From: Martinezella lusitana
Lineage (GTDB): Bacteria; Pseudomonadota; Alphaproteobacteria; Rhizobiales; Rhizobiaceae
Reading direction: 5' to 3'
Assembly (NCBI RefSeq): GCF_010668395.1
Contig: NZ_WUEY01000003.1
Coordinates: 62,001-126,000, forward strand
DNA length: 64,000 nucleotides
Shown here: one piece after another, positions 47,694 to 58,420 of the stretch
Numbering within the stretch: position 1 is the stretch's first letter
Layout: each line of letters begins with the position of its first letter
Notes under the pieces: generated by a model
The model's database searches: none
Seen by the model: the letters and a program-made list of their open reading frames with translations, nothing else
What the model was told of the DNA's origin: nothing
Position numbers and translations under genes: made by a program

Positions 47694-50013
47694 AGACGCT
47701 TTCCTTGTCAGTTGCAGTCTGGGCGACGGCGGCCTGCTCACGGCGCGGCAGATGCACGCGGATCATGGCTCCCCTGCCCTGGTCGAAATCGGCGGGCGCA
47801 TCGTGGAGTTCGATCTGCCCGCCATGGTCTTCAATGATCTTCTTGACGATGGCGAGACCCAAGCCCGTGCCCTTCTCGCGCATCGTCATATAGGGTTCGA
47901 GAATGCTGTGACGGTTCTCCACCGGCAGGCCGCGGCCGTTGTCGATGACATCGACGGTGAAACGATCGCGGTCCGGATCCAGCGACGACCGCACCAGAAC
48001 CTTCGGCTGCTCGCGCGCCTGATCGCTCGGCACGCCTTCGATCGCCTCGACGGCATTCTTGATGAGATTGCCGAAGGCCTGACCCAGCATGCGGGCATCG
48101 AACATGCCCTCCAGTCGTTCGTCACCCAGCTCACGCTCGAATTTGACGTGATTGTTGCCCATCTCGCGCAGGAACACGGCGTCGCGCAGAATATCGCGCA
48201 GATCGCTCGGCTCCATGGTCGGCTTGGGCATGCGGGCGAACGAGGAGAATTCGTCGACCATGCGGCCGATATCGCCCACCTGCCGGATGATGGTATCCGT
48301 GCACTGGTCGAAGACCGGACGGTCGACATCGGCGATGTTCTTGCCAAAGCGGCGGCGGATACGCTCGGCGGAGAGCTGGATCGGCGTCAGCGGATTCTTG
48401 ATCTCATGGGCAATGCGGCGAGCGACGTCGGCCCAGGCGGTCGAGCGCTGGGCTATGACCAGATCGGTGATGTCGTCGAGCGTAATCACATAGGATTCGT
48501 TGGCATCGCGCGCTTCCTCGCGCGTCACCTGTACGCTGAGCGTCCGCACCGTTCCGCCGCGAACGAGGCTGATCTGCTTGCGGAAGTCGTTGCGAAGACG
48601 CGTCGTCGCCTCGGTTACGACCTGATCGACCTCGGGGGAAATCTCCGCCAGATTCTTGCCGATGAGCTCGTCGCTTTTCAGCGTCAGCAGATCCTCGGCC
48701 GACGTGTTGACGATGGTGATGCGCCGATCATGCTCGACGCCGATCACGGCTGCCGTCACGCCCGACAGCACGGCCTCGATGAAGCGGCGGCGGTCGTCGA
48801 CCTCATCCTTCGCTTCAAGGATTTCATCGCGCTGGGTGCGGATTTCCGAGATCATCTTGTTGAACGTGCGCGACAGGCTGCCGACGTCGCCGTCCGCCGA
48901 GCGCACGGGAACCAGCACGTTCATATTGCCCGAGGCGACATTGTCCGCGGCACTGATGAGGAGACGGATCGGTCGGACAATACGGTCGGCAATCGCGATG
49001 GCGGTCCAGATCGCCGCAAGCAACACGATGAGGGCGAAACCGATGTAGAGAACGGCGAAGGCGACCTGAAGCGACATGCGCCCCTCTTCCATCGCCTTGT
49101 ATTCGACGGTGTTGTCCTCAACCATCCGCATGGCGTTCATGACACGGGGGTCGACCGCGCGCACGGTGTAGAGGAACGAACCGGGGATTTCGTCGAGCTT
49201 GATGACCGCGCCGACGAGGTTGGTCACACCGGGCGGGATGAGCGTCGGCTGTCCGTTGGCCGAGGAATCGAGCGCATCCTTCGGAATGGCCGGCAGCGGC
49301 CGCTCGGTCTTGATATCGGCCTGGACGATGGCACTGCCGTCGCGACGCACGAGGAAGGCGCCCAGCAAGCCGCGCCCCCGTGCCTGACGCGTCATCAGGT
49401 CGGCAAAGCCGGTGCGATCAAGGTTGAAGAGCGAGCGATTGCGCTCCAAGTCGTTCGCCATCGAGACGGTCTGCCCCTGAAGATAGCTCGCATTCTCCAT
49501 GAGATAGGCTTGCGCGACGTTCTGCGAGGAGCTGATGATCTGCTGCGTGCGTACGCCGAACCACCGGTCCAGGCCGACATTGAGCGTCAGGCTGGCAACG
49601 ATGGCGACGAGGATAGCCGGCGTGATCGCCACGATCGAAAAGAGCGCGACGATACGGATATGCAGGCGCGCTGCGGCACGGCCACGGCTGCGCGCCTTCA
49701 CCAGGCGCCCGACTTCGCGGGCGATCAAGGCGATCAGCCCCAGCACGAACAAACCGTTGATCACGACCGAGGTAAAGACGACCGAGGAAGTCGGGGCGAC
49801 GGGCGTCAGCCCGAGAAGCATCAGCAGGGTCGCGATAGCGCACAGGAGCGCGCCGCCGGCCAAGATCAGGCCAGGCAGGGCAAAGGAAGCACGACGGTCC
49901 GTCACCTTGACAACCGCCTCGTCGCTCGCCGCCGGCGACATCGCGTCCTGCATCATTCCCATCATCTCCACGCCCGAGCGACGGTTGGCGCCCTGGTCAA
50001 ACCGCATAGCCAT
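47683..50013 (-). CDS. ntrY: Membrane sensor histidine kinase NtrY
   Basis: 776 residues. Membrane segments LPGLILAGGALLCAIATLLM, VVINGLFVLGLIALIA, IVALFSIVAITPAILVAIVA, and, after a periplasmic loop, AVLYIGFALIVLLAAIWTAI; then HAMP (DRIVRPIRLLISAADNVASG), PAS (VTAAVIGVEHDRRITIVNTS), HisKA with [18 protein letters not shown], and HATPase (NLIKNAVEAI, DNGRGLP, GTGLGLAIVKKII). It phosphorylates NtrX. The signal is unknown. 227 bases separate it from the ntrC stop, enough for its own promoter, with a hairpin next to ntrC. Confidence 0.95.
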   Translation of the reverse strand: MAMRFDQGANRRSGVEMMGMMQDAMSPAASDEAVVKVTDRRASFALPGLILAGGALLCAIATLLMLLGLTPVAPTSSVVFTSVVINGLFVLGLIALIAREVGRLVKARSRGRAAARLHIRIVALFSIVAITPAILVAIVASLTLNVGLDRWFGVRTQQIISSSQNVAQAYLMENASYLQGQTVSMANDLERNRSLFNLDRTGFADLMTRQARGRGLLGAFLVRRDGSAIVQADIKTERPLPAIPKDALDSSANGQPTLIPPGVTNLVGAVIKLDEIPGSFLYTVRAVDPRVMNAMRMVEDNTVEYKAMEEGRMSLQVAFAVLYIGFALIVLLAAIWTAIAIADRIVRPIRLLISAADNVASGNMNVLVPVRSADGDVGSLSRTFNKMISEIRTQRDEILEAKDEVDDRRRFIEAVLSGVTAAVIGVEHDRRITIVNTSAEDLLTLKSDELIGKNLAEISPEVDQVVTEATTRLRNDFRKQISLVRGGTVRTLSVQVTREEARDANESYVITLDDITDLVIAQRSTAWADVARRIAHEIKNPLTPIQLSAERIRRRFGKNIADVDRPVFDQCTDTIIRQVGDIGRMVDEFSSFARMPKPTMEPSDLRDILRDAVFLREMGNNHVKFERELGDERLEGMFDARMLGQAFGNLIKNAVEAIEGVPSDQAREQPKVLVRSSLDPDRDRFTVDVIDNGRGLPVENRHSILEPYMTMREKGTGLGLAIVKKIIEDHGGQIELHDAPADFDQGRGAMIRVHLPRREQAAVAQTATDKESVYGI

Positions 50014-50220
50014 ATCAGGCTTTCATGCGAGCAACAGGCAAAGGCGGGAACTGTCGTCCGGTTTCGCACAGGAGCGAAACCTTTACTTCAAGTCATCTTT
50101 GCAAAATGCTGAAAGATCAGACGAACCCTCACTTTTCCGAGGGAAAGTCAGACGAATCGCCACTGCAAAAAAAGACGAATCAACTGCGTGACCTTTAAGC
50201 AACGCATTGTGGCGAAAATG

Positions 50221-50240
50221 CAACGCATCGGATTGCGTTG
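50221..50240 (-). terminator. Hairpin at the ntrC 3' end
   Basis: CAACGCA-TCGGAT-TGCGTTG directly abuts the ntrC stop codon (50241). On the minus strand it is followed by CATTTTCGCC; weak T-run. A second CAACGCA copy lies at 50200-50206. Confidence 0.4.
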
Positions 50241-51692
50241 TCAAGCCGTGCGGGAGCTTCTGTAAACCGAAACTCCCAGTTCTCTGATCTTTTTGCGCAG
50301 CGTATTGCGGTTGAGGCCCAAAAGATCTGCAGCCTTGATCTGATTGCCGCGCGTCGCCGTCAAGGCGGCGAGAATCAGCGGATATTCCATTTCCGTCAAC
50401 ACGCGGTCGTAGAGGCCCGGCGGCGGGAGATTATCGCCGAAGCCGGCGAAATAGGTCCGCATATTTTCCTCGACCGCCTGGGCAATGGTCATCGTTCCGG
50501 TGCGAACGGGACCCTTTTCGATCGGACTATCGGGGACGTCGGCACGCAGCTCCGCGTCGATGATCTCCTTGGTGATGACGTCCTGCGGATAGAGCGCCAT
50601 CAGCCGGCGGATCAGGTTTTCCAGCTCGCGCACGTTGCCCGGCCACGGATAGGCCTTCATGAGTTCCAGCGCTTCCTGGTCGAAGCGCTTGGAGCCCAGG
50701 CCCTCCTTTTCGGCCTGCTGCACGAAATGGCGCACAAGATCGGGAATATCCTCGGCGCGATCGCGCAACGGCGGCAGACGCAGCGGCACGACATTGAGGC
50801 GATAATACAGGTCTTCGCGGAACAGGCCCTGATTGATCGCCTGCTTCAGATCCTTGTTGGTGGCAGCGACGATGCGGACGTCGGTGCGGATCGGCGTGCG
50901 GCCGCCGACGGTCGTGTACTCGCCCTGCTGCAGCACGCGCAGGAGGCGCGTCTGGGCATCCATCGGCATGTCGCCGATTTCATCGAGAAACAGCGTGCCG
51001 CCTTCCGCCTGTTCGAAGCGGCCCGTCGAGCGGGTCTGCGCACCGGTGAAGGCGCCCTTCTCGTGACCGAACAGTTCCGATTCGATCAAGTCGCGCGGGA
51101 TGGCGGCCATGTTGATGGCGACGAAGGGGCCATTGCGGCGCTTTCCGTAGTCGTGCAGCGCCCGCGCCACCAGCTCCTTGCCAGTGCCGGATTCGCCGGT
51201 AATCATCAGGGTGAGATCGGTCTGCATCAGGCGCGCGAGGACGCGATAGATTTCCTGCATCGCGGCCGAACGGCCAACGAGCGGCATGCCGTCCTGCATG
51301 TCGTCATCGAGCTTTGCCGGCTTGCGCTTCGGTTCCGACAGCGCCCGGCCGACGATCGCAATCAGTTCCGTCAGGTCGAACGGCTTCGGCAGATAGTCGT
51401 AAGCACCCTTCTCCGAGGCCTTGATCGCCGTCATGAAGGTGTTTTGTGCACTCATGACGAGAACGGGCAGATCCGGTCTCGCCTTCTTGATGCGCGGCAG
51501 CAGGTCGAATGCGTTTTCGTCGGGCATGACGACGTCGGTTACAACGAGGTCGCCTTCGCCGGCTGAGACCCAACGCCAGAGGGTGGCGGCGTTGGACGTG
51601 ATGCGTACATCGTAGCCTGCGCGGCTCAGAGCCTGATTGAGCACGGTACGGATGGCCGCGTCGTCATCGGCGACAAGGATCGTGGCTGTCAT
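50241..51692 (-). CDS. ntrC: Nitrogen regulator NtrC
   Basis: 483 residues. Receiver [20 protein letters not shown] with phospho-acceptor Asp in [14 protein letters not shown]; sigma-54 AAA+ domain with [15 protein letters not shown], intact GAFTGA ([19 protein letters not shown]), [36 protein letters not shown]; Fis-type helix-turn-helix [20 protein letters not shown]. Activates glnII, amtB-glnK and other nitrogen-limited genes with RpoN. Its start overlaps ntrB by 4 bases (coupling). ATG 51692 is chosen over the long upstream frame. Confidence 0.97.
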   Translation of the reverse strand: MTATILVADDDAAIRTVLNQALSRAGYDVRITSNAATLWRWVSAGEGDLVVTDVVMPDENAFDLLPRIKKARPDLPVLVMSAQNTFMTAIKASEKGAYDYLPKPFDLTELIAIVGRALSEPKRKPAKLDDDMQDGMPLVGRSAAMQEIYRVLARLMQTDLTLMITGESGTGKELVARALHDYGKRRNGPFVAINMAAIPRDLIESELFGHEKGAFTGAQTRSTGRFEQAEGGTLFLDEIGDMPMDAQTRLLRVLQQGEYTTVGGRTPIRTDVRIVAATNKDLKQAINQGLFREDLYYRLNVVPLRLPPLRDRAEDIPDLVRHFVQQAEKEGLGSKRFDQEALELMKAYPWPGNVRELENLIRRLMALYPQDVITKEIIDAELRADVPDSPIEKGPVRTGTMTIAQAVEENMRTYFAGFGDNLPPPGLYDRVLTEMEYPLILAALTATRGNQIKAADLLGLNRNTLRKKIRELGVSVYRSSRTA

Positions 51693-52846
51693 CGAGTAGT
51701 CCCTGTAGAGTTCGGAAGGGGGGCATCTTCTAAAGTGATGCCCTTGGAGGCGGGCATCAAAACGCGGAATGTGGTGCGATGGTTCTGGCTGTCGCATTCG
51801 ACGATGCCGCCGTGATCGCCGATGATCTTGGCGACCAGCGCAAGGCCGAGGCCGGTTCCATTCGTCTTCGTGGTGATGAACGGATCGAATAGGTGCGGCA
51901 CGAGATCGGGCGGGACGCCGGGGCCGTTGTCGATGACGCAGAATTCCAGCGGCAAGGAGATCTTCTCGCGCGTGCCGGCAACCGAAAGCCTGATACCGGG
52001 CCGATAGGCCGTCGTCAGCATGATCTCGCCGTCCTGCCGGTCGCCGGCCGCCTCGGCGGCGTTCTTCACCAGATTGAGGAAGACCTGAATGAGCTGGTCG
52101 CGGTTGGCAAAAACCGCCGGCAGAGACGGGTCGTAGTTCTCGGAAATCTTGATGTTGCGGGCGAAACCGGCCTTGGCGATGGCCTTCACGTGGTCCAGCA
52201 CGGAATGGATGTTGACGGGCACGCGATCGACCGGCCGCTCGTCGGAGAAAACCTCCATGCGATCGACCAGCGAGACGATACGGTCGGTCTCGTCGCAGAT
52301 GAGGCGCGTCAGCGCACGATCGTCGTCCTCGACCGATTGTTCGAGCAGCTGGGCGGCGCCGCGAATGCCGGACAGCGGATTCTTGATCTCGTGCGCCAGC
52401 ATGGAGGCAAGGCCGGTGACCGAGCGAGCGGCGGCGCGATGGGTCAATTGCCGGTCGATCTTGTCCGCCATGGAGCGTTCCTGGAACACGACCACCACCG
52501 AGCCTATGTCGCTCGGAACCGGCGCGACGTAGAGGTCCACCAGCTTGTCCTGCCCCAGGCGCGGAGAGCTGAGATCCACGCGGTATTCGTTGACGGGCGC
52601 CCGGCGCTCGCGCACCTGGTCGATCAATGCCAGCAAAGGGCTACCGAAGGGGATGAATGTCGAGATCTTGTAGCGCGACAGATGCGAGGCGCTTGCGCCA
52701 AAAAAGGCTTCCGCCTCCCAATTGGCAAAGGCGATCAGTCCCGCCTCGTCGACCATGACGACGGGGTTCTGGATCGCGTTGAGGACAGCCATGGCCACGG
52801 AATTAGCCGTGTTATCCCCGGCTCCGGAGCTGGATTTCGAAGTCAT
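51689..52846 (-). CDS. ntrB: Nitrogen sensor kinase/phosphatase NtrB
   Basis: 385 residues, cytoplasmic. [43 protein letters not shown]; His[22 protein letters not shown]; HATPase: [53 protein letters not shown]. Under nitrogen excess PII (GlnB) turns it into an NtrC phosphatase. ATG 52846 overlaps dusB by 4 bases; the frame is open further upstream but lies inside dusB. dusB-ntrB-ntrC form one operon, as in many alphaproteobacteria (dusB was once named nifR3). Confidence 0.96.
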   Translation of the reverse strand: MTSKSSSGAGDNTANSVAMAVLNAIQNPVVMVDEAGLIAFANWEAEAFFGASASHLSRYKISTFIPFGSPLLALIDQVRERRAPVNEYRVDLSSPRLGQDKLVDLYVAPVPSDIGSVVVVFQERSMADKIDRQLTHRAAARSVTGLASMLAHEIKNPLSGIRGAAQLLEQSVEDDDRALTRLICDETDRIVSLVDRMEVFSDERPVDRVPVNIHSVLDHVKAIAKAGFARNIKISENYDPSLPAVFANRDQLIQVFLNLVKNAAEAAGDRQDGEIMLTTAYRPGIRLSVAGTREKISLPLEFCVIDNGPGVPPDLVPHLFDPFITTKTNGTGLGLALVAKIIGDHGGIVECDSQNHRTTFRVLMPASKGITLEDAPLPNSTGTTR

Positions 52847-53871
52847 GCAGCCTCCTGAACGCATTGGGCGAGATCGGCGCCGGCCTGCAATGCCGCATGG
52901 AACGATGCGGCCACCTCGCCACTCTCTTTCGACGTCATGATTTTCGCCTTGTCGGCACCTGTCGTCGCCGGCGCATACCGGTCGAGATACCAGGCGAGAT
53001 GCTTGCGGGCGTGGCGAATGCCGACCGCCTCGCCGTAGAACTCCAGCATCATCCGGTAATGTTCGAGTGCAATATCGACGATCTCCTGGCGGCCTGGCTG
53101 GCGATGACCGGCCAGAACGCCCGCATGCCACGGACGGCCCTGACAACCGCGGCCGATCATGACGGCGTCGGCGCCGGAGCGCCTCAGGATTTCCTGAGCG
53201 TCATCCGCCGTTTCGACATCGCCGTTGGCGACAAGCGGAATGGAGATGACATCGCGCACGGCGCGGATCGCATCCCAATCCGCCCTGCCCTCATAAAACT
53301 GCATGCGCGTGCGACCATGAATGGTCACGAGCTGGATACCGGCTTCCTCGGCACGGCGCGCGATATGAGGCGCGTTGATGGTGTTCTCATCCCAGCCGAG
53401 CCGCATCTTCAGCGTCACGGGGATGCTCACCGCGCCGACTGTCGCCTCTATCAATGTCAGCGCATGATCCGGGTCACGCATCAGCGCCGAGCCGGAATAG
53501 CCGCCGATGACCTTCTTGGCCGGGCATCCCATGTTGATATCGATGATATCGGCGCCATTGTCGGCAGCGATTTTCGCCGCCTCCGCCATCCAATGCGCCT
53601 CACGGCCGGCAAGCTGCACCATATGCGGCTTCAATCCGGCGCTCTTCAGACGTGCCCAGGATTCAGCCGTGTCCTGCACGAGCTCGCGGCTTGCAACCAT
53701 TTCCGTGACAACAAGGCCGGCGCCATAACGCAGGGCGAGCTGACGGAAAGGAAGATCGGTCACGCCCGACATCGGTGCAAGGATCACGCGATTTCGGATA
53801 GGCACGGAACCGATGGAAAAGGAGGCTGCAAGCTTGGAAGAAAGCAAATGATTATCTTTCGGGCACACCAT
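52843..53871 (-). CDS. dusB: tRNA-dihydrouridine synthase B
   Basis: 342 residues. FMN-dependent reduction of uridine in the tRNA D-loop. Motifs: [40 protein letters not shown] with the catalytic Cys, [16 protein letters not shown] and [20 protein letters not shown]. First gene of the dusB-ntrBC operon, so its 221-base upstream region (shared with ispDF) should carry the ntrBC promoter and possible NtrC autoregulation; I could not identify a sigma-54 -24/-12 site by eye. Start could be a little downstream of 53871. Confidence 0.95.
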   Translation of the reverse strand: MVCPKDNHLLSSKLAASFSIGSVPIRNRVILAPMSGVTDLPFRQLALRYGAGLVVTEMVASRELVQDTAESWARLKSAGLKPHMVQLAGREAHWMAEAAKIAADNGADIIDINMGCPAKKVIGGYSGSALMRDPDHALTLIEATVGAVSIPVTLKMRLGWDENTINAPHIARRAEEAGIQLVTIHGRTRMQFYEGRADWDAIRAVRDVISIPLVANGDVETADDAQEILRRSGADAVMIGRGCQGRPWHAGVLAGHRQPGRQEIVDIALEHYRMMLEFYGEAVGIRHARKHLAWYLDRYAPATTGADKAKIMTSKESGEVAASFHAALQAGADLAQCVQEAA

Positions 53872-54092
53872 ACATCTGCACTATTTTTAGACACGCTTTA
53901 AAAGTTTGCCAAGGGGTTTCGGAGGATGCCGATATTTTTTGGGCAAATGCTGGAAAATACTCAGTTGAGGCGATAGACCCTGCTGAAGCAGGATCCCGTT
54001 TGGCGATCTATTTAGCATGTGCTTGTGCAAAGGAAAGCTCTACGCTTTTCAACGCCATGCCGGAGACCGAGCCTTTCATCCTTCGGGGGTTT

Positions 54093-55313
54093 ATGACGCA
54101 AATGCATTCAACGCAACCGCTGTCGGTGGGAATCGTGATCGTTGCCGCCGGGCGCGGCGAACGGGCGGGCTCTCCGGAAGAAGGCCCCAAGCAGTATCGC
54201 CCGATCGGCGGCAGAGCGGTTATTGCGCATACGCTTGAAAGATTCGTGACATGGCCGCAGGCATCGAAGATCGTCGTGGTCATCCATCGCGACGATGAAA
54301 AGCTGCTGCGTTCGGCGCTGGAACAGGTTGCCGGCTTGCCCGAGATCGAGATCGCCTTCGGCGGCGCGACGCGACAGCAATCCGTGCTTGCCGGGCTCCG
54401 GCAACTTGAGGAAAGCGGCGTGACGCATGTCATGATCCATGATGCCGTACGCCCTTTCTTCGACCATGATCTGCTGGATCGCGTCGCAGCGGCGCTTGCC
54501 GCGGGCGCGCCGGCCGTGCTGCCCGCCATGCCGGTCACCGACACGCTGAAGCGCGGCGACACAAACGGGCTGGTCGTCGATACCGTGCCGCGTACGGGGC
54601 TTCACGCCGCGCAGACGCCGCAATCCTTCCGCTTCGCCGATATTCTTGCCGCGCACGAGAAGGCGGAGGCTGACGGCAAAACCGACTTTACCGACGATGC
54701 AGCAATTGCGGAATGGTGTAACCTGCCGGTGACACTGGTCATCGGCAGCGCCGACAATGTGAAACTGACGATCAAGAGGGATATTGCCATGGCCGATGAA
54801 AAGCTCAATGCCGGTCTGCTGCCGGACGTGCGTACCGGCAACGGCTATGACGTGCACCAGCTGGAGCCCGGCGACGGCGTGGTTCTCTGCGGCGTGTTCA
54901 TTCCGCATGACCAAAGGCTGAAGGGACATTCCGATGCCGATGTGGCCTTGCATGCCCTGACGGATGCCCTGCTCGCCACATGCGGCGCCGGCGACATCGG
55001 CGACCATTTCCCTCCTTCCGATCCGCAATGGAAAGGCGCGCCGTCCCGCATCTTCATCGAGCATGCGGCCAAAATCGTGCGCGAGCGCGGCGGCACCATC
55101 ATGAATGCGGACGTCTCGCTGATTGCCGAAGCGCCCAAGGTCGGGCCGCATCGCGACACCATGCGCGCTAGGCTTTCGGAGTTTCTGAACATCAGCATCG
55201 ATCGCTGCTCGGTGAAGGCAACGACAAACGAGAAAATCGGCTTCATCGGACGGCGCGAGGGCATTGCCGCCATCGCGACGGCGACAGTCGTCTATCGCGG
55301 AGGCAAGGCATAA
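54093..55313 (+). CDS. ispDF: Bifunctional IspD/IspF enzyme of the MEP pathway
   Basis: 406 residues. The N-terminal IspD half (2-C-methyl-D-erythritol 4-phosphate cytidylyltransferase) has [20 protein letters not shown] and [20 protein letters not shown]; the C-terminal IspF half (MEcPP synthase) starts near residue 248 with [39 protein letters not shown] and [12 protein letters not shown], the zinc-site residues. These catalyse the third and fifth MEP steps. The fusion is known in many alpha- and epsilonproteobacteria. Start ATG 54093 (GGGGGTTT upstream) or 54102; the 54000 start lacks an SD. Confidence 0.96.
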   Translation: MTQMHSTQPLSVGIVIVAAGRGERAGSPEEGPKQYRPIGGRAVIAHTLERFVTWPQASKIVVVIHRDDEKLLRSALEQVAGLPEIEIAFGGATRQQSVLAGLRQLEESGVTHVMIHDAVRPFFDHDLLDRVAAALAAGAPAVLPAMPVTDTLKRGDTNGLVVDTVPRTGLHAAQTPQSFRFADILAAHEKAEADGKTDFTDDAAIAEWCNLPVTLVIGSADNVKLTIKRDIAMADEKLNAGLLPDVRTGNGYDVHQLEPGDGVVLCGVFIPHDQRLKGHSDADVALHALTDALLATCGAGDIGDHFPPSDPQWKGAPSRIFIEHAAKIVRERGGTIMNADVSLIAEAPKVGPHRDTMRARLSEFLNISIDRCSVKATTNEKIGFIGRREGIAAIATATVVYRGGKA

Positions 55314-55807
55314 TGCATTTCCCGGATGAAATTCTCGCGCTTGCGCAAACGATCGTCACGGATTTCACGGCAAAGGGCTGGATGGTCGCCACGGCAGAAT
55401 CCTGCACCGGCGGCCTGATCGCCGGCGCGTTGACGGAAATTCCCGGCTCGTCCGCCGTGGTCGATCGCGGCTTCGTGACCTACACCAATACCGCCAAGAT
55501 GGAGATGCTCGGCGTCCAGGAACAGACGCTCGCGCAATTCGGCGCGGTATCAAAGGAAACGGCGCTGCAGATGGTGCATGGTGCCCTCTTCCGCTCCCGG
55601 GCCGATTTTGCCGTGGCCGTCACCGGCGTTGCCGGTCCCGGCGGCGGCTCCGCAGAAAAACCTGTCGGCCTCGTCCACCTGGCGGCCAAGGCGCGCAACG
55701 GCACACTTATCCATCGTGAAATGCGCTACGGCGACATCGGCCGCGACAATGTCCGGCTCGCCACCTTAAAGACGGCATTGGAGATGCTCGTCGCACTCGG
55801 TCGGTGA
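55313..55807 (+). CDS. cinA: CinA C-terminal family protein (NMN amidohydrolase)
   Basis: 164 residues, the single-domain form without the N-terminal competence/ADP-ribose pyrophosphatase domain. Motifs: WMVATAESCTGGLIAGALTE (catalytic Ser region), GSSAVVDRGFVTYTNTAKME, ADFAVAVTGVAGPGGGSAEK, PVGLVHLAAK. PncC-type deamidation of nicotinamide mononucleotide is the likely activity. Start overlaps the ispDF stop by one base (TAATG), so translation is coupled. The gene converges on ratA with 12 bases between stops. Confidence 0.92.
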   Translation: MHFPDEILALAQTIVTDFTAKGWMVATAESCTGGLIAGALTEIPGSSAVVDRGFVTYTNTAKMEMLGVQEQTLAQFGAVSKETALQMVHGALFRSRADFAVAVTGVAGPGGGSAEKPVGLVHLAAKARNGTLIHREMRYGDIGRDNVRLATLKTALEMLVALGR

Positions 55808-55819
55808 CCGCACGCAGCT

Positions 55820-56266
55820 TCACGCGTATATCTTGTTCGCACGCGTCTCGAAGGCGTCGGTGAACATGCGGAAGGCCCTATCGAACATCGATCCCATCAA
55901 GGCCCCGAGAATGCGGCTCTTGAACTCATAATCGATGAAGAAATCGATCACGCAGCCGCCATTCTCCGAGGGCGTGAAGCGCCAGCGATTGTCGAGATAC
56001 TTGAAGGGGCCGTCGATGTATTTCACGTCGATCGCGCGTTCCGCCTTGTTCAGCAGTACCTGCGTCGTGAAGGTCTCGCGGATCGCCTTGTAGCCGACGG
56101 TCATATCGGCAATCAGCAGGATCTTGCCGTCTCGCTCCTTGCGGCTGCGGACCACAAGCGCGTCGCAAAGCGGCAGGAACTCCGGATAACGCTCCACGTC
56201 GGCGACGAGGTCGAACATCTGATCGGGTGAATGCGGAACGGGGCGATGGGTTTCGAATTGAGGCAT
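55820..56266 (-). CDS. ratA: START-domain protein (RatA/Coq10 type)
   Basis: 148 residues. SRPBCC/polyketide-cyclase-type hydrophobic-pocket domain: HSPDQMFDLVADVERYPEFL, PLCDALVVRSR, GYKAIRETFTTQVLLNKAER, GPFKYLDNRWRFTP, DFFIDYEFKSRILGALMGSM. Family members are Coq10 (ubiquinone binding) and E. coli RatA (toxin-like ribosome inhibitor, disputed); in an alphaproteobacterium the Coq10-type ubiquinone role is more likely. ATG 56266 is chosen over TTG 56275. Ten bases after the P-loop kinase-type gene, so likely cotranscribed. Confidence 0.87.
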   Translation of the reverse strand: MPQFETHRPVPHSPDQMFDLVADVERYPEFLPLCDALVVRSRKERDGKILLIADMTVGYKAIRETFTTQVLLNKAERAIDVKYIDGPFKYLDNRWRFTPSENGGCVIDFFIDYEFKSRILGALMGSMFDRAFRMFTDAFETRANKIYA

Positions 56267-56275
56267 GAGCCGCAA

Positions 56276-56869
56276 TTAAGCAGGACGGCCAAGAAGATCA
56301 AGAAGCTGACGCATTTCGCCGCGGGATTTCAGCTGCAAAACAGGCACTTCCGGGCCATGTTCGGCAAGACCCGCAAGAACGCGCGGCGTAAACTTCTCCT
56401 CGAATGTCCAGATGAAGCGCAGGAATTCCCAATCGACCTTCTCGATGCAGCCCGGCGCCATTTCCGGGCGTGTGCGACCCATCCACTTTATCCAGCGCGA
56501 GACGACGCCCCAGATGCAAAGCAGGCGCGGCATCCGCACCCAGATGACGAGATCGGTGCGTGGCAGGCGCGCATCGAATGTCGAGGGATTGGTGCCGTCC
56601 ATGATCCATCGCTCGCCCTGCACCTTGGCAACGACGATGGCGCGCTGCTCCTCCCTGCCGCGCTCGACCCAGCCCGGCAACCACAGAACGTCGCGATCGA
56701 TGGAGATATAGGGAAAGCCGAAGCGGGCAGCGATCTCCAGCGACAGGGTCGACTTGCCGCCGCCGGAGCACCCCATGACCAGGATGCGATTCGCCTTTCT
56801 GATAAGGCCGGCCGCTTGATCGATATTAACGACATAGGCAAGCGCCTGCGGCGCGACGATCTGCTCCAC
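56276..56869 (-). CDS. P-loop kinase-like protein (adenylate-kinase/FlaR type)
   Basis: 197 residues. Walker A in ILVMGCSGGGKSTLSLEIAA near residue 35; after it FPYISIDRDVLWLPGWVER and WIMDGTNPSTFDARLPRTDL, the pattern of the topology-modulation (FlaR)/adenylate-kinase-like family, whose natural substrate is unknown. The C-terminal GCIEKVDWEFLRFIWTF also fits that family. GTG 56869 has GGAG 7 bases upstream and is preferred over TTG 56884, whose SD is only 3 bases away. Sits after the lipA terminator and before ratA. Confidence 0.8.
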   Translation of the reverse strand: MEQIVAPQALAYVVNIDQAAGLIRKANRILVMGCSGGGKSTLSLEIAARFGFPYISIDRDVLWLPGWVERGREEQRAIVVAKVQGERWIMDGTNPSTFDARLPRTDLVIWVRMPRLLCIWGVVSRWIKWMGRTRPEMAPGCIEKVDWEFLRFIWTFEEKFTPRVLAGLAEHGPEVPVLQLKSRGEMRQLLDLLGRPA

Positions 56870-56963
56870 GGTCCAGCTCCACAATCGCCTCTAAGACACC
56901 GACACCGGCAACAAACGGCGGCGTGTTCCCTATTCCGCCGATATGACGAACAAATAACAGCCC

Positions 56964-56994
56964 ACACAAAAACCGCGGCGATTGTGCCGCGGTT
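56964..56994 (-). terminator. Rho-independent terminator of lipA
   Basis: AACCGCGGC (56971-56979), 6-base loop, GCCGCGGTT (56986-56994); on the minus strand the stem ends in TTTTTTGTGTG, 33 bases after the lipA stop. Confidence 0.9.
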
Positions 56995-57026
56995 CGTTCA
57001 AAAGACAAGCCTCGATCCTGTTCGGC

Positions 57027-57998
57027 TTATTCGGCCGCCAGCAGCAGCTTCTTGGCGCGAGCAGCGCGCAGCCGCTCGAAATCGTCGCCGGCATGATGCG
57101 ACGAGCGGGTCAGCGGGCTCGAGGACACCATGAGGAAGCCCTTGGTATAAGCCACGGTCTCATAGGACTTGAACTCATCCGGCGTCACGAAGCTCATGAC
57201 CTGATGATGCTTGCGCGTCGGCTGCAGATACTGGCCGATGGTCAGGAAGTCGACATCGGCGGTGCGCAGGTCGTCCATCAGCTGAAGGACTTCATTACGC
57301 TCCTCACCAAGGCCGACCATGATGCCGGACTTGGTGAACATGGTCGGATCCAGCTCCTTGACGCGCTGCAGCAGGCGGACGGAATGGAAATAGCGCGCGC
57401 CGGGACGAACCGTCAGATAATTGCCCGGTACGGTTTCCATGTTGTGATTGAAGACATCGGGCTTGGCCGCGACGACACGCTCGAGCGCACCCGGCTTCTT
57501 CAGGAAGTCAGGCGTCAGGATCTCGATCGTGGTCGTCGGCGAAGCGGCGCGGATCGCCCAGATCACCTTCTCGAAGTGCTCGGCGCCACCGTCTGCCAGG
57601 TCGTCGCGGTCGACCGAGGTGATGACGACGTGGCTGAGGCCCATCTCCTTGACGGCCTTGGCGACGTTTTCCGGCTCTGCCATGTCGAGCGCGTTCGGCT
57701 TGCCGGTCGCGACGTTGCAGAAGGCGCAGGCACGCGTGCAGATCTCACCCATGATCATGAAGGTGGCGTGCTTCTTGTCCCAACATTCGCCGATATTCGG
57801 GCAGCCGGCTTCCTCGCAGACCGTGACGAGCTTGTGCTCCTTCACGATCGAGCGTGTTTCGGCATAGCCCTTCGACGTCGGCGCCTTCACACGGATCCAG
57901 TCCGGCTTGCGCAGGACTTCCGTGTCCGGCTTGTGCGCCTTCTCCGGATGCCTGACGCGCTTTGCATCGGGGGTGATCCTGTCGAGTATCGTGACCAT
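57027..57998 (-). CDS. lipA: Lipoyl synthase
   Basis: 323 residues. Radical-SAM enzyme inserting two sulfurs into octanoyl-carrier domains. The auxiliary-cluster cysteines are in [20 protein letters not shown], the radical-SAM CxxxCxxC in [20 protein letters not shown], and the C-terminal RSSYHA-type segment is [20 protein letters not shown]. Supplies lipoate for the PDH E2 and lipoylated E1-beta encoded at 61-64 kb, on the same strand. The terminator lies downstream, and two small membrane protein genes separate it from lpdA, so it is probably a separate unit. Confidence 0.97.
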   Translation of the reverse strand: MVTILDRITPDAKRVRHPEKAHKPDTEVLRKPDWIRVKAPTSKGYAETRSIVKEHKLVTVCEEAGCPNIGECWDKKHATFMIMGEICTRACAFCNVATGKPNALDMAEPENVAKAVKEMGLSHVVITSVDRDDLADGGAEHFEKVIWAIRAASPTTTIEILTPDFLKKPGALERVVAAKPDVFNHNMETVPGNYLTVRPGARYFHSVRLLQRVKELDPTMFTKSGIMVGLGEERNEVLQLMDDLRTADVDFLTIGQYLQPTRKHHQVMSFVTPDEFKSYETVAYTKGFLMVSSSPLTRSSHHAGDDFERLRAARAKKLLLAAE

Positions 57999-58033
57999 GA
58001 AACGTCTACTTTCCGCCGCCTAGATGCGGCCCG

Positions 58034-58282
58034 TCATCGCCGCGCGAATTTGGCGAGGAATATCAGAATGCATGCACCGATGAAACCGGTGATGAAAAAG
58101 CCAAGCCGGCCGCCGGGCACGCCGACATGCAGGGCCACCATCAGCGCCGCAGCCACGACCGAGCCGGCAACACCGAGGATGATGTTGAGGATGACCCCAT
58201 AGCGTGCATCCATCAACTTGCCTGCGAGCCAACCCGCAAGACCGCCGATGATGATCAGACCCAGCCAACCTACGCTTTCCAT
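58034..58282 (-). CDS. GlsB/YeaQ/YmgE-family small membrane protein, second copy
   Basis: 82 residues; three membrane segments: WLGLIIIGGLAGWLAGKLMD, YGVILNIILGVAGSVVAAAL and FFITGFIGACILIFLAKFAR. Clearly homologous to the protein at 35173 (shared NIILG, TGFIGACILIF). ATG 58282 with GAGGGA upstream rather than TTG 58285. Function unknown, probably stress-linked. It lies 35 bases upstream of lipA on the same strand. Confidence 0.88.
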   Translation of the reverse strand: MESVGWLGLIIIGGLAGWLAGKLMDARYGVILNIILGVAGSVVAAALMVALHVGVPGGRLGFFITGFIGACILIFLAKFARR

Positions 58283-58317
58283 CAATCCCTCATTCCAGGC
58301 GCACTACCAAGGTGCTC

Positions 58318-58420
58318 CAGAGCTTTTCCGCTTTTCCTCGAATCGCAAAAACGCTCTATCCTTTTGTTTTTACGCAATTCCGGACGGAAAACCGCTATGC
58401 AATTTTCCTGGAATTGCTCT
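58318..58420. repeat. RIME-like palindromic intergenic element, copy B
   Basis: Second copy of the element at 1357-1442. The 52-base core (58367-58418) differs from copy A at only a few positions. Hairpin arms GCAATTCCGGACGGAAAA and TTTTCCTGGAATTGC. Its end overlaps the stop codon of the GlsB-type gene at 58419, so the element has recruited a stop or landed at its 3' edge. Confidence 0.75.

Noticed and set aside
47653..50112. An 819-codon open frame opposite ntrY
   Set aside because: Same shadow effect; ntrY has all kinase domains in order.
50014..50240. Sigma-54 promoter for ntrYX between ntrC and ntrY
   Set aside because: No convincing -24/-12 TGGC-N-TTGC pattern could be found by eye; only a short hairpin is supported.
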